From Halorubrum sp. JWXQ-INN 858 (GTDB lineage Archaea > Halobacteriota > Halobacteria > Halobacteriales > Haloferacaceae): 64,000 nucleotides of DNA. The number at the start of each line of letters is the position of its first letter. Within the stretch, counting starts at the first letter, position 1. This document shows, one piece after another, positions 34,990-43,930 of the stretch. The translations under genes were made by a program, and so were the position numbers. The notes beneath the pieces were generated by a model. The model saw nothing but the letters and a program-made list of their open reading frames with translations. It was not told where the DNA came from and did no database searches. Location: the NCBI RefSeq assembly GCF_009806985.1, contig NZ_WUAX01000011.1, positions 372,001 to 436,000 of the forward strand. Direction: 5' to 3'.

Positions 34990-36488
34990 TCGAACCGATA
35001 CGTCGCGCCGTCGGGGCCGTCCTCGATCGCGACGCCGACCGCGTCGAGCGCGTCGCGGAGGTCGTCGGCACGCTCGTAGTTGCCGGCCTCGCGCTCGGCC
35101 TCGCGGACGTCGAGGACCAGCTCGACCAGCTCGCCCGCGAGCTCGACGTCGCCGTCGCTCGGCTCCGCGAACTGGAGCCCCAGGACGTCGCCGCCGAGCG
35201 CCTCGAACGTCTCGACCGCCTCGCGGAGCCCGCGATAGTCGTAGGCGGCGATCCCCTCGGCTCCCTCGACCTCCTCGACGCCGTCGACGTGTCGGTTCAC
35301 GGCGTCGGTCAGGTCGAGGAGCGCGGTCGTCGCCTCCCGCAGGTTGAAGTCGTCGTTCATCGCCGCCGTGAACGCCTCGCGGACGCCGGCGGTCGTCTCG
35401 CGGAGGTCGTCGTCGACGGCCTTCGTCCGGGCGTCGACGGAGTCGAGGGCGTCGACCGCGCGGTCGTACGCCCGCGAGAGCCGGTCCCATCGCGTCTCGG
35501 CCTCGGCGATCGTCTCCTCGGTGAGCGCCTGATCGGAGCGGTAGGCCGCGCCGGCGTAGAACGTCCGGACGACGTTGACGCCGAGCTCCTCGAGCGCGTC
35601 GGGAACGGTCCAGAAGTTGCCGATCGACGAGGACATCTTCTCGCCCTCCATCGAGAGCAGCCCGACGTGGAGCCAGTGGCGGGCGAACTCCTGGCCGGTC
35701 GCGGCCGTCGACTGGGCGATCTCGTTTTCGTGATGCGGGAAGACGAGGTCGCGCCCGCCCATGTGGATGTCGAGGGTGTCGCCGAGGTGCGTCGTCGACA
35801 TCGCGGAACACTCGACGTGCCAGCCGGGCCGCCCGTCGCCCCACGGCGACGACCACGTCTCGCCGGTCGGCGTCGACTCGCCGTGGTCGTGTTTCGCGTG
35901 CTCGCGCGCGGCGGCCTCGCTCACGCCGTCGGCCTTCCACAGCGCGAAGTCAGCGGGGTGGCGCTTCTCGGCGCGCTCGTCCGGCTCGCCCTGCGCCTCC
36001 AGCTCGTCGACGTCCTGGTTCGAGAGCTTCCCGTACCCCTCGAAGCGGGTGACGTCGAAGTACACCGAGCCGTTCGACTCGTAGGCGTATCCCTTCTCGA
36101 CCAGCGTCTCGATCAGCGCGACGATCTCGGGGACGTGCTCGGTGACGCGGGGATACACCTCCGCGCGGAGCAGGTTGAGCCCGCGCATCGCTCCGAACGT
36201 CGTGGCGGTGAACGCCTCGGCGACGTCGCGCTCGGCGGTCCACTCGGCGCGCTCGCCGACGCGGGCCGTGACCTTCTCGTTGACGTCGGTGACGTTCTCG
36301 ACGTGTCGGACCCCGTAGCCGAGGTGGGCCAGCCAGCGGTGGACGACGTCGGCGTGGAACCAGAGTCGGGCGTGCCCGAGGTGGGGGTCGTCCGACACCG
36401 TCAGCCCGCAGACGTACAGCGTCACGTCGCCGTCGGCCGTGAACTCGACGCGTTCGTCCGACAGGGTGTCGGTGACGAGGAGGCTCAT
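34986..36488 (-). CDS. cysS: Cysteinyl-tRNA synthetase
   Basis: The 500-residue class I synthetase has YVCGLTV with a zinc Cys, HLGHAR as the HIGH motif, WHVECSAM with another zinc Cys, HHENE as zinc/active-site ligands, and KMSSS in the KMSKS position. The C-terminal part holds an anticodon-recognition domain rich in Asp/Glu. ATG 36488 lies 29 bases after CTTTAAAAC, which fits leaderless transcription. Confidence 0.97.
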   Translation of the reverse strand: MSLLVTDTLSDERVEFTADGDVTLYVCGLTVSDDPHLGHARLWFHADVVHRWLAHLGYGVRHVENVTDVNEKVTARVGERAEWTAERDVAEAFTATTFGAMRGLNLLRAEVYPRVTEHVPEIVALIETLVEKGYAYESNGSVYFDVTRFEGYGKLSNQDVDELEAQGEPDERAEKRHPADFALWKADGVSEAAAREHAKHDHGESTPTGETWSSPWGDGRPGWHVECSAMSTTHLGDTLDIHMGGRDLVFPHHENEIAQSTAATGQEFARHWLHVGLLSMEGEKMSSSIGNFWTVPDALEELGVNVVRTFYAGAAYRSDQALTEETIAEAETRWDRLSRAYDRAVDALDSVDARTKAVDDDLRETTAGVREAFTAAMNDDFNLREATTALLDLTDAVNRHVDGVEEVEGAEGIAAYDYRGLREAVETFEALGGDVLGLQFAEPSDGDVELAGELVELVLDVREAEREAGNYERADDLRDALDAVGVAIEDGPDGATYRFE

Positions 36489-36512
36489 GCCGCGTCGATA
36501 GCCGTGGACGGC

Positions 36513-36521
36513 GTTTTAAAG
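36513..36521 (-). promoter_or_regulatory. TATA box of cysS
   Basis: CTTTAAAAC on the minus strand, centred about 29 bases before the ATG. Confidence 0.6.
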
Positions 36522-36526
36522 CGTCG

Positions 36527-36595
36527 GATCGGTCAGGCGGACGGCCGGAGATCAGTCAGACGGACGGCCGGAGATCGGTCAGGCGGACGATCCGG
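36527..36595. repeat. Three 23-base repeats overlapping the 3' end of ilvA
   Basis: Units at 36527, 36550 and 36573 share gatcggtcaggcggacggcc plus three bases. The third unit includes the ilvA stop (36579-36581) and its last five codons, so the other copies look like duplications of the gene end. Confidence 0.8.
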
Positions 36596-37832
36596 CACCG
36601 GTCGTACGCTCGACGACGTAGCCCGCGCCGCGGACGGCCGTCAACACGCGCTCCATGTGGGCGGGGCCGTTCGTCTCCACCTCGAAGACGAGGTCGGCGT
36701 CGCCGACGGGGAGGTCGGGCCGGCTGCGCTCGTGACGCACCGTCCGGATGTTCGCCCCTTCCGCGCCGATCAGCGTCGAGATCTCCCCCATCTTCCCGGG
36801 GCGGTCGTCGATCCGGACGGCCAGCTCGATCAGCTGGTGGCGGTCGACCAGCGCGTGGGTCAATACCTCTTGAAGCGTGGTGATGTCGATGTTGCCGCCA
36901 CACAGCAGGGGAACGACCGTCTCGCCAGCCAGGTCGAGCTCGTCGACGACGGCGTCGTTCATCAGCGCGGCCGTCGCGGTCGCGCCCGCGCCCTCGACCA
37001 TCTGTTTCGCGCGCTCGAGCAGCAGCAGGATCGCGGCGGCGACGTCGTCGTCGCTGACGACGACCACGTCGTCGACGTGCTCGCGGATCAGCCCGAACGT
37101 GAGGTCGCTCACGCCGCCGGTGGCGATCCCGTCGGCGATCGTGTCCGGGTCGTCGATCGACACCGGCTCGCCCGCCGCGAGGCTCGCGGCGACCGTGGCG
37201 GAGCCCTCGGTCTGGACGCCGACCACCCGCACGTCCGGCGCGCGGGCCGCGAGCGCGGCCGCGACCCCGCCGATCAGCCCGCCGCCACCGATCGGCGCGA
37301 TCACGGTGTCGACGTCGGGGACCTGATCGAGCACCTCCAGCCCGAGCGTCGCCTGTCCGGCGACGATGTCGGGGTCGTCGAACGCGTGGATGAACCGGAC
37401 CTCGGGGTCGTCGATCAGCGTTCGGGCGTGCGCCATGGCGTCGGGGAAGGCGGCCCCGTGGAGGACGACGTCCGCGCCGTAGCTCCGGGTCGCCTCGATC
37501 TTCGCCTGCGGGGCCGACTCGGGCATCACGATCGTCGAGTCGAGGCCGGCCTCGGTCGCCGCGAGCGCGACTCCCTGTGCGTGGTTGCCCGCGCTCGCGG
37601 CGACCACCCGGCGGATCTCCGGCTCGTCGGCGGCGATCCGCGCGAGGGCGTTGTGCGCGCCGCGGGTCTTGAACGACCCCGTCCGCTGGAGGTGCTCCAT
37701 CTTGAGCAGCACCTCGGCCCCGCACCGCTCGCTCAGCGACCGGCTCCGCTCGACCGGGGTGCGTTGGACGATGTCGGCGGCGGCAGCCCGGTTCGCGGCG
37801 CGCTCGATCGCGTCGATGGTGACGGGAGACAT
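36579..37832 (-). CDS. ilvA: Threonine ammonia-lyase with ACT domain
   Basis: The 417-residue PLP enzyme deaminates threonine to 2-oxobutanoate for isoleucine. The Schiff-base lysine is Lys55 in TGSFKTRGAHNA; SAGNHAQGVA and PIGGGGLIGG bind the cofactor. A C-terminal ACT domain (about 330-410, LAVRIDDRPGKMGEISTLIG) allows amino-acid feedback control. ATG 37832 lies 27 bases after CCTTTTTG. Confidence 0.94.
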   Translation of the reverse strand: MSPVTIDAIERAANRAAAADIVQRTPVERSRSLSERCGAEVLLKMEHLQRTGSFKTRGAHNALARIAADEPEIRRVVAASAGNHAQGVALAATEAGLDSTIVMPESAPQAKIEATRSYGADVVLHGAAFPDAMAHARTLIDDPEVRFIHAFDDPDIVAGQATLGLEVLDQVPDVDTVIAPIGGGGLIGGVAAALAARAPDVRVVGVQTEGSATVAASLAAGEPVSIDDPDTIADGIATGGVSDLTFGLIREHVDDVVVVSDDDVAAAILLLLERAKQMVEGAGATATAALMNDAVVDELDLAGETVVPLLCGGNIDITTLQEVLTHALVDRHQLIELAVRIDDRPGKMGEISTLIGAEGANIRTVRHERSRPDLPVGDADLVFEVETNGPAHMERVLTAVRGAGYVVERTTGAGSSA

Positions 37833-37855
37833 ACCGCCCGGATATCCGGGGGCGT

Positions 37856-37863
37856 CAAAAAGG
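37856..37863 (-). promoter_or_regulatory. TATA box of ilvA
   Basis: CCTTTTTG on the minus strand, centred 27 bases before the ATG. Confidence 0.5.
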
Positions 37864-37967
37864 TATCCGGATCCGGAACGCCGTTCCCGGCCGATCGGTC
37901 GGCTCGCGGCGGTCGATCAGCGGCGGTCGGCGTCGGTCAGCGACCGATCAGTGGCTTCCCCCGCCGC

Positions 37968-38486
37968 TCAGGCCTCGGAGGCGTCCGTCGGGACGCTCCC
38001 GAGCGCGGCCTCGACGGTCCGGACCGCGGTCGCGCCGTCGCGCCGCTCGACGACGACGAGCAGCGTGTCGCCGGCGACGCCGGCGGCCGCGACCGCGACC
38101 TCGACCGCCGCGAGCCGACCGAGCGCCGCCCCCAGCGCCGCCGGATCGACCGCGCCCGTCGCGACGATCGCGGTCCGGGAGCCCTCCGGAACGACCGCGG
38201 TCCCGCCGACCGTGAGGAGCGGCTCGTCCGCGGACGCGGGGGCGGTCACGACCCCGACCCCGCTCCGCATCGAGACGGTGGCGGTCCGCCCCGCCGTCGC
38301 GTACTCCGGGAGGTCCGCCCGGAAGCGGCGGAGGGCCGTCGCGATCGCGTCCGCGTCGCCGTCGAGGCCCGCATCGGCGGCGAGCCACTCGGCGGCCGCC
38401 GCGTGGTTCACCAGGCCGGCGCGGAGCGCGTCGCGGACGAACGGGCGTTCACGGACCGCCTCCCTCACCGCGGCTGCGAGCGACAT
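37968..38486 (-). CDS. Haloarchaeal conserved protein, possibly ACT-like
   Basis: The 172-residue protein starts MSLAAAVREAVRERPFVRDA. Its first 70 residues resemble a helical DNA-binding-like domain (ALRAGLVNHAAAAEWLA), and the rest alternates strands and helices (TATVSMRSGVGV, RTAIVATGAVDPAALGAAL, TLLVVVERRDGATAVRTVEAAL) in a way that recalls ACT or ferredoxin-like sensors. No catalytic motif is visible. It is divergent to cbiX. Confidence 0.65.
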   Translation of the reverse strand: MSLAAAVREAVRERPFVRDALRAGLVNHAAAAEWLAADAGLDGDADAIATALRRFRADLPEYATAGRTATVSMRSGVGVVTAPASADEPLLTVGGTAVVPEGSRTAIVATGAVDPAALGAALGRLAAVEVAVAAAGVAGDTLLVVVERRDGATAVRTVEAALGSVPTDASEA

Positions 38487-38600
38487 GGGCGGTCGTGCGC
38501 GCGGATCCCTCAAGATCGTTTCGTTCCCCTTCGCCCCCGTTCCGCCCACGAGCCACGCCGCCTCCGAAGTCCCTAAGAGCGGCGCGCCCCGATCGGACGT

Positions 38601-39470
38601 ATGCAGTCGCTCGTCATCGTCGCGCACGGCTCCCACCTCAACCCGGACTCGAGCGCGCCGACGTACGACCACGCCGACACGATCCGTGCGGTCGGGGCCT
38701 TCGACGAGGTCCGAACCGGCTTCTGGAAGGAGGAACCACACCTCAGGGAGGTGCTCCGGACGGTCGAGGGCGACGAGATCTACGTCGTCCCCCTGTTCGT
38801 CTCGGAGGGCTACTTCACCGAGGAGGTGATCCCCCGGGAGCTCCGGCTGGCCGGCTGGGACGTCGCCGAGTGGGACTCCGACGGGCTCTCCGCCGATCAG
38901 GCGACGCTCGTCGCCGAGGACATCGGCCGGGCGGTCCACTACTGTGGCCCCGTCGGCACCCACGCCGCGATGACCGACGTGATCGTCCGCCGCGCCGAGT
39001 CGGTGACCGACGACCCGGACGTCGGCGAGGGGTTCGGGCTGGCGGTCGTGGGGCACGGCACCGAGCGCAACGAGAACTCCGCGAAGGCGATCGAGTACCA
39101 CGCCGACCGGATCCGCGACCGCGGCCGGTTCGACGAGGTGCGCGCGCTGTACATGGACGAGGACCCGGAGGTCGACGACCTCCCGGATTATTTCGAGAGC
39201 GACGACGTCGTGCTCGTCCCGCTGTTCATCGCCGACGGCTACCACACCCAGGAGGACATCCCCGAGGACGTCGGGCTCTGTGCGGACCACACGGAGGGAT
39301 ACGACGTGCCGGCGGTCGTCGACGGGACCCGCGTCTGGTACGCGGGGGCGGTCGGCACCGAGCCGCTCATGGCGGACGTGATCCTCGAACGCGCCGGGGA
39401 GGCCGGGGCGGACCTCGGCGGGGCGCTCGAGGACGTTCGCGAAACCACCCGCGTCGCCACGGGGGACTGA
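38601..39470 (+). CDS. cbiX: CbiX-type sirohydrochlorin chelatase
   Basis: The 289-residue protein contains two chelatase-like halves: LVIVAHGSHLNP and VVPLFVSEGYFTEE in the first, LAVVGHGTERNENS and VLVPLFIADGYHTQED in the second. The conserved His in each AHGS/GHGT turn binds the metal. CbiX inserts cobalt, or iron in some archaea, into sirohydrochlorin. The next gene, three bases on, is the DR2241-type partner, which fits cobalamin or siroheme work. A ctaag box sits near -27. Confidence 0.88.
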   Translation: MQSLVIVAHGSHLNPDSSAPTYDHADTIRAVGAFDEVRTGFWKEEPHLREVLRTVEGDEIYVVPLFVSEGYFTEEVIPRELRLAGWDVAEWDSDGLSADQATLVAEDIGRAVHYCGPVGTHAAMTDVIVRRAESVTDDPDVGEGFGLAVVGHGTERNENSAKAIEYHADRIRDRGRFDEVRALYMDEDPEVDDLPDYFESDDVVLVPLFIADGYHTQEDIPEDVGLCADHTEGYDVPAVVDGTRVWYAGAVGTEPLMADVILERAGEAGADLGGALEDVRETTRVATGD

Positions 39471-39473
39471 CCC

Positions 39474-40655
39474 GTGACCGACGCCACCCGAAACGACACG
39501 ACGGCCGCCGGCGACGTGGTCGACGTCGATCTCCCGGGAGACGCGTTCGACGCGTTGCTCGCGGCGGCGGACACGCTCGAGCCGGACGCAGTCGTCCGGT
39601 TCGAGGGGGGAACCCTCGCGGCTGACGACGACGGCTACGTGCTCGAAACCGGCGGCGACCGGCGGCCCGGGCTGGGCGACCGCGAGCTCCACGAGGCGCT
39701 CGCCGACCACGCCGCCGCCGTCACGGATTGGTACCTCTTCGAGCGCGTCGTCGGCGAGTTCGGCCCGCGGCGGGCGTTCCTCCGCTGGCTGGAGGACGCC
39801 GACGGGCTGCCCGTCGCGCGGCGATACGCCGCCCTCGCCGACGGGGTCGTCCGCGAGTGGGGCCAGCTGCGCGTCACCGCGACGGTGACGGACCGGGGCG
39901 AGCGCCGGTACGAGGTACGTCACGTCGACGACGCGGGCGTCGCCCATGAGGACCTGACCGCCCACGACGACCCCCGCGAGGCGCGCGAGATCGTGACGCT
40001 CGACGCGGACGGGCGCTACCGGCCCCTGAAGACCGCGCCGACGCTGCGGACCGGTTGGGTCTTCCCGGAGCTCGGCCCGCGGGAGGCGTACGAGACGGTC
40101 GAGACCGTCTACCCCGCGACGGTCGCCAACTGGTACCGCGAGCGGGAGGGGGAACTCGACGTCGACCACTGGCGCGAGACGATGGCGCGGCAGTCCGGGA
40201 TCTACGGCGTCGTCGAGACGTGGGACCGCGGCGAGGGGCACGAGCACGTGAACTGGGTGGCCGAGACGTGCTGTGCGGACTCACAGTGCCTGAAGCGGCG
40301 CGAGTGGGAGTACGACGCCGACACCGACCTCGACGTCGACGGCGGCGACGGCGTCTTCCCCTGCCGCGAGCCGTGTTCGCTCGTGGTTTCGGCCGCGCGC
40401 AAGTGGACCCGTCTGGAGAGCGAACCGGAGCGAACCTACGAGTTCGAGTTGACCCCGAGCGAGAAGGAGCAGCTGGAGGCGCTTATCGACGCCGTCGCCG
40501 ACGGCCGGATCGACGAGATCCGCGAGGCGGACGTTTATAAGGGAGCGAACCGCTACCGGACGCGGTTCCTCCGAGCGAAGCGGTTCGACGGGGACGGGAA
40601 CCTCTGTGGCGTCCCGACCGATCCCGACGGCGACGACGCCGGCGACGGGGAGTGA
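39474..40655 (+). CDS. DR2241-type Fe-S partner of CbiX
   Basis: The 393-residue protein resembles the region joined to CbiX in the Deinococcus DR2241 protein. Its C-terminal half has ETCCADSQCLKRREWEY and FPCREPCSLV, five cysteines placed as in a 4Fe-4S site. The N-terminal half is acidic and unassigned. GTG 39474 follows the cbiX stop by three bases, so the pair is an operon. It may supply electrons or stabilise the chelatase; this is an inference from the fusion. Confidence 0.75.
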   Translation: MTDATRNDTTAAGDVVDVDLPGDAFDALLAAADTLEPDAVVRFEGGTLAADDDGYVLETGGDRRPGLGDRELHEALADHAAAVTDWYLFERVVGEFGPRRAFLRWLEDADGLPVARRYAALADGVVREWGQLRVTATVTDRGERRYEVRHVDDAGVAHEDLTAHDDPREAREIVTLDADGRYRPLKTAPTLRTGWVFPELGPREAYETVETVYPATVANWYREREGELDVDHWRETMARQSGIYGVVETWDRGEGHEHVNWVAETCCADSQCLKRREWEYDADTDLDVDGGDGVFPCREPCSLVVSAARKWTRLESEPERTYEFELTPSEKEQLEALIDAVADGRIDEIREADVYKGANRYRTRFLRAKRFDGDGNLCGVPTDPDGDDAGDGE

Positions 40656-40670
40656 CGTGCCGGCCGACTA

Positions 40671-40790
40671 CTAATAAACCCCGTCCGCAGCCGGTGACGT
40701 TCCGTTTATAAGTCCTATCCGCAGAGGCCACGCTTCGCTTATAAACTCCACCTCCCGGAGACCACGTCTCGCTTATAAACTACGTCCGCG
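40671..40790. repeat. Four 34-base repeats each carrying a TTATAAA-like box
   Basis: Boxes ctaataaac, tttataagt, cttataaac and cttataaac start at 40671, 40705, 40738 and 40772, spaced 33-34 bases. The intervening sequence (ccgcag, ggccacg, cttcgc) is also partly conserved, so this is a degenerate tandem array with phased TATA-like elements between the DR2241-type gene and proline dehydrogenase. Confidence 0.75.
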
Positions 40791-40930
40791 AAGCGCCGCG
40801 CCCGACGGCCGCGAGTCGTCGATTCACCCTGGTTCGCCCGGGACTGGGCAGAAGGGGATAACGAGAGGCCAACGGGAGGAGGCACCGAAAAGTGACAACG
40901 GTAAAGACCGTGCCGCCGCAAGACGCGAGC

Positions 40931-41767
40931 ATGATCCTTCCCATCGCGCGACGGTTCGTCGCCGGCGAGAGCGTTCCGGAGGCGCTCGAACACGCGCGGA
41001 CCTGCAACGAGGACGGCGTGAAGGTAATCTTGAACCTCCTCGGCGAGCACTACGACGACCCCGCGGCGGCGCGCGAGGACGTCGACGCCTACCTCGCGCT
41101 GATCGACGACATCGCGGACGCCGACCTCGACGCCTGCGTCTCGGTGAAGCCATCGCAGATCGGCCTCGACGTCTCGGTGGACCTGTTCGAGGAGCATTAT
41201 CGGGAGATCGTCGCGCACGCCCACGAGCACGACGCGTTCGTCTGGTGTGACATGGAGGACGCGGACACGACCGACGCCACCCTCGATGCGTTCGAGTCGA
41301 TCGCCGAGACGTACCCGTGGAGCGTCGGCCAGTGTCTCCAATCGAACCTCAAACGCACCCGCGAGGACCTCGAGCGGCTCGTCGACGTCCCGGGGAAGAT
41401 ACGGATCGTGAAGGGCGCGTACGACGAGCCGGCGGCCGTCGCCTACACCGACAAGGCGCGGGTGAACGAGGCGTACCGCGCGGACATCGAGTACCTGTTC
41501 GAACACCGCGATCGAGGCGTCGCCGTCGGGAGCCACGACCCCGCGATGGTGTCGCTCGCGACCCGTCTCGCCGACGAGTTCGGCACCGACTACGAGGTAC
41601 AGATGCTGATGGGCGTCCGCGAGGACGCCCAGCGCGACCTCGCGGCGCAGGGCGTCGACGTCCACCAGTACGCCCCGTACGGCGACAAGTGGCTCTCGTA
41701 CTTCTACCGGCGGATCCGCGAGCGCAAGGAGAACGCGCTCTTCGCCGTGCGCGCGATCGTCGGGTGA
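40931..41767 (+). CDS. Proline dehydrogenase family protein
   Basis: The 278-residue enzyme has the PRODH TIM-barrel pattern: ILNLLGEHYDD near the start, VSVKPSQIGLDV, KIRIVKGAYDEP and YEVQMLMGVREDAQRDL, with YRRIRERKEN at the end. It oxidises proline to pyrroline-5-carboxylate using FAD and feeds electrons to the respiratory chain. ATG 40931 is used because the upstream in-frame GTG at 40892 adds a non-family tail. No P5C dehydrogenase is adjacent. Confidence 0.9.
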   Translation: MILPIARRFVAGESVPEALEHARTCNEDGVKVILNLLGEHYDDPAAAREDVDAYLALIDDIADADLDACVSVKPSQIGLDVSVDLFEEHYREIVAHAHEHDAFVWCDMEDADTTDATLDAFESIAETYPWSVGQCLQSNLKRTREDLERLVDVPGKIRIVKGAYDEPAAVAYTDKARVNEAYRADIEYLFEHRDRGVAVGSHDPAMVSLATRLADEFGTDYEVQMLMGVREDAQRDLAAQGVDVHQYAPYGDKWLSYFYRRIRERKENALFAVRAIVG

Positions 41768-41773
41768 TGTCCC

Positions 41774-41860
41774 GTCGTCGACGACGGCGGCCGGGAACGG
41801 TCGACGACGGCAGCCCGGGAACGGTCGTCGACGGCGGCCCGGGACGGTCGTCGTCGACAC
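41774..41860. repeat. 24-26-base tandem repeats after proline dehydrogenase
   Basis: Three to four units built from gtcgtcgacgacggcggcc and gggaacg fill most of the gap before the DUF502 gene. Confidence 0.7.
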
Positions 41861-41904
41861 GTAGAAGCCCTCTTAAGGGCCCCCGACACATAGTGGGTCG
41901 ATAG

Positions 41905-42561
41905 ATGTCCACGTGGAAGCGCGACTTCGCGAGCGGCCTCATCGTGTTGGCCCCACTCCTCGTCCTCCTGTTGGTTATTCGGTGGATCTACCGGCACATC
42001 GCGTCGATCCCGCTCATCGACGCGCTCCAGCCGGAGATCATCCCCGGCCCGCTGCTGCCCTTCTCGCGCGTGATCATCGCCATCGCCGTGTTCACGACGC
42101 TCGTGCTCGCGGTGGGGTACTTCATGCGGACGACGCTCGGCCGGCTGGCGGAGTCGAAGATCGACGACAGCATAAACCGGATCCCCGCGCTCCGCGTGGT
42201 GTACAACGCCTCGAAGCTCGCCGTCGAGACCGCCCTCTCCGGCACCGACGAGCTGCAGAGCCCCGTCTACCTCGAGACGTGGGCCGGGATCCGAATGACC
42301 GCGTTTAAAACGGGGAAGAAGACCCGCGACGGTAAGATCGTCCTGTTCATGCCGACCGCGCCGAACATCACCTCCGGGTTCGTGATCGAGGTCGAACCCG
42401 AGCGGATCGAGGAAACCGGCGAGAGCGTCGAGGAGGGGATGACCCGGATCCTCTCGGCGGGGTTCGCCGACTCCGCCCATCAGATCCCGGTCGAGGAGGA
42501 GCGCCCCGCGGACGCCGACGGCACGCGCGGCGACGAGCGGTCGCACGACCCGCGCCCCTGA
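41905..42561 (+). CDS. DUF502 membrane protein
   Basis: The 218-residue protein has two N-terminal helices (about 8-28 and 52-74) and then the DUF502 soluble part with ALRVVYNASKLAVETAL, VLFMPTAPNITSGFVIEV and GMTRILSAGFA. The family is broadly conserved and its function is not settled. A ctcttaag box is about 30 bases upstream. The charged tail is dispensable-looking. Confidence 0.85.
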   Translation: MSTWKRDFASGLIVLAPLLVLLLVIRWIYRHIASIPLIDALQPEIIPGPLLPFSRVIIAIAVFTTLVLAVGYFMRTTLGRLAESKIDDSINRIPALRVVYNASKLAVETALSGTDELQSPVYLETWAGIRMTAFKTGKKTRDGKIVLFMPTAPNITSGFVIEVEPERIEETGESVEEGMTRILSAGFADSAHQIPVEEERPADADGTRGDERSHDPRP

Positions 42562-42660
42562 ACCGACCGCGCTCTTGAACCGACCGCGCTCCTGAACCGA
42601 CCGCGCTCCTGAACCGACCGCGCTCCTGAACTGACCGCGCCCCTGGACCGACCGCGCCGA
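42559..42660. repeat. Six 17-base repeats starting at the DUF502 stop codon
   Basis: Units of tgaaccgaccgcgctcc begin at 42559, 42576, 42593, 42610, 42627 and 42644. The first TGA is the stop of the DUF502 gene, and the array ends two bases before the stop of the convergent aldolase. It may act as a bidirectional terminator region. Confidence 0.9.
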
Positions 42661-42662
42661 TC

Positions 42663-43310
42663 TCAGTCGTCCGTGCGAGCGTCCTCGACGATCCGGGAGA
42701 ACTCCCGGGCCGTCTCCGTGATCGCCTCGTAGTCGCCGCGCTCGGCCGCCTCGTAGTCGACGAGCGCGCCGCCCGCACCGACGGCGAACGCGCCCGCCGC
42801 GAGGAAGTCGGCCGCGTTGTCGAGCCCGACGCCCCCGGTCGGCATCATCGGGACCTGTCCGAGCGGCCCCTTCATCGCCGCGAGGTGACTCGGACCGACC
42901 GTCGAGGCGGGGAACACCTTCACGAAGTCCGCGCCGGCTTCGTAGCCGCGGATCGCCTCCGTCGGCGTCATCACGCCGGGCGCGCTGACGGCCCCGTACC
43001 GGTTGCACGTCTCGATGACGTCCTCGTGGAGGCTCGGCGAGACGACGAACTCCGCGCCGGCCATGAGCGTCGTCCGGGCGGTCTCGGCGTCGAGGACGGT
43101 CCCCGTCCCGACCACGGTTTCGCCCTCGGAGAAGGAGCCGGCGACGTCCGAGATGAGGTCGGCGACGTCCGGGGTGTCGGCCGTCACCTCGATGGCGGTG
43201 ACGCCGCCCTCGCGGAGCGCGTCCGCGATGTCGATGAGCTGGTCCGCCTCGACGCCGCGTAACACCGCGACGACGCCGCTGTCGACGATCCGGTCGAGCG
43301 TCTCGTTCAT
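42663..43310 (-). CDS. KDPG aldolase
   Basis: The 215-residue class I aldolase has Lys131 in DFVKVFPAS as the Schiff base, Glu41 in AIEVTADTP and Arg18 in VLRG. VVGTGTVLD and PTGGVGLDN complete the family pattern. It cleaves 2-keto-3-deoxy-6-phosphogluconate, the last step of the haloarchaeal semi-phosphorylative Entner-Doudoroff route. ATG 43310 lies 27 bases after CATTTAAGTG, so it is probably leaderless. Confidence 0.93.
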   Translation of the reverse strand: MNETLDRIVDSGVVAVLRGVEADQLIDIADALREGGVTAIEVTADTPDVADLISDVAGSFSEGETVVGTGTVLDAETARTTLMAGAEFVVSPSLHEDVIETCNRYGAVSAPGVMTPTEAIRGYEAGADFVKVFPASTVGPSHLAAMKGPLGQVPMMPTGGVGLDNAADFLAAGAFAVGAGGALVDYEAAERGDYEAITETAREFSRIVEDARTDD

Positions 43311-43332
43311 GACTCACTCACGGCCGAGTGAA

Positions 43333-43342
43333 CACTTAAATG
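43333..43342 (-). promoter_or_regulatory. TATA box of the KDPG aldolase gene
   Basis: CATTTAAGTG on the minus strand, centred 27 bases before the ATG. Confidence 0.6.
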
Positions 43343-43460
43343 TGGGTGGGGTGGCCGCGAGTCCGGCGTGGACCGCTTCGGATCGGCCGACGACCGTGGC
43401 GGCTTCGCCGCTCGGAGTCGACTTTTAACCCCGTCGTGCACGTGGGTCACGACGCCACCC

Positions 43461-43874
43461 ATGCTGGAGATCGAGATCGAGGATACGACGTTCGAGGCCG
43501 AGTTGCACCCGGACCGCGCGCCGGAGTCCGTCGCCGCCGTTCGCGACTTCCTGCCGCTCGAATCGGAGCTGATGCACGTCCGCTGGAGCGGCATCGCGAC
43601 GTGGATCGAGATCGACGAGATCGACCTCCCGGAGATCCCACGGGAGAACCACACCGTCTATCCCTCCCGGGGCGACCTCCTCCTGTATCCGGGCTACCGG
43701 AACGAACAGGAGATCCTGTTCCCCTGCGGGCCCACCTGCTTTAAAAGTCCCGCGGGCGAGCTGGCCGGCAACCACTTCGCGACCGTCGACGCGACCGCCG
43801 AGGAGCTGAAGGCCGTGGAGGAGGCGACGCTGCGCGACGGCGCCCACGACGTCGTCATTCGGGAGATCGAGTGA
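43461..43874 (+). CDS. DUF3830 family protein
   Basis: The 137-residue protein matches DUF3830, a cyclophilin-like beta-barrel: MLEIEIEDTTFEAEL, DFLPLESELMHVRWSG, SRGDLLLYPGY and LFPCGPTCFKSPAGELAGNHF. These proteins often sit near sugar-acid or tripartite-transporter genes and their ligand is unknown. ATG 43461 is the family start. It is divergent to KDPG aldolase, which may point to sugar-acid use. Confidence 0.85.
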   Translation: MLEIEIEDTTFEAELHPDRAPESVAAVRDFLPLESELMHVRWSGIATWIEIDEIDLPEIPRENHTVYPSRGDLLLYPGYRNEQEILFPCGPTCFKSPAGELAGNHFATVDATAEELKAVEEATLRDGAHDVVIREIE

Positions 43875-43930
43875 GCGCCGATCGGCCTGATCGATGGGGT
43901 TGCGTCCGCGAACGCGTCCTTTGACGGAAC

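Noticed and set aside
35289..38576. A very long open frame antisense to cysS and ilvA.
   Set aside because: In GC-rich DNA the strand opposite a real gene often stays open. The codon pattern and protein similarity clearly favour cysS and ilvA.
42559..42660. A repeat block resembling a short CRISPR.
   Set aside because: The units are contiguous 17-mers without unique spacers, and no cas gene is present. It is a simple tandem repeat.
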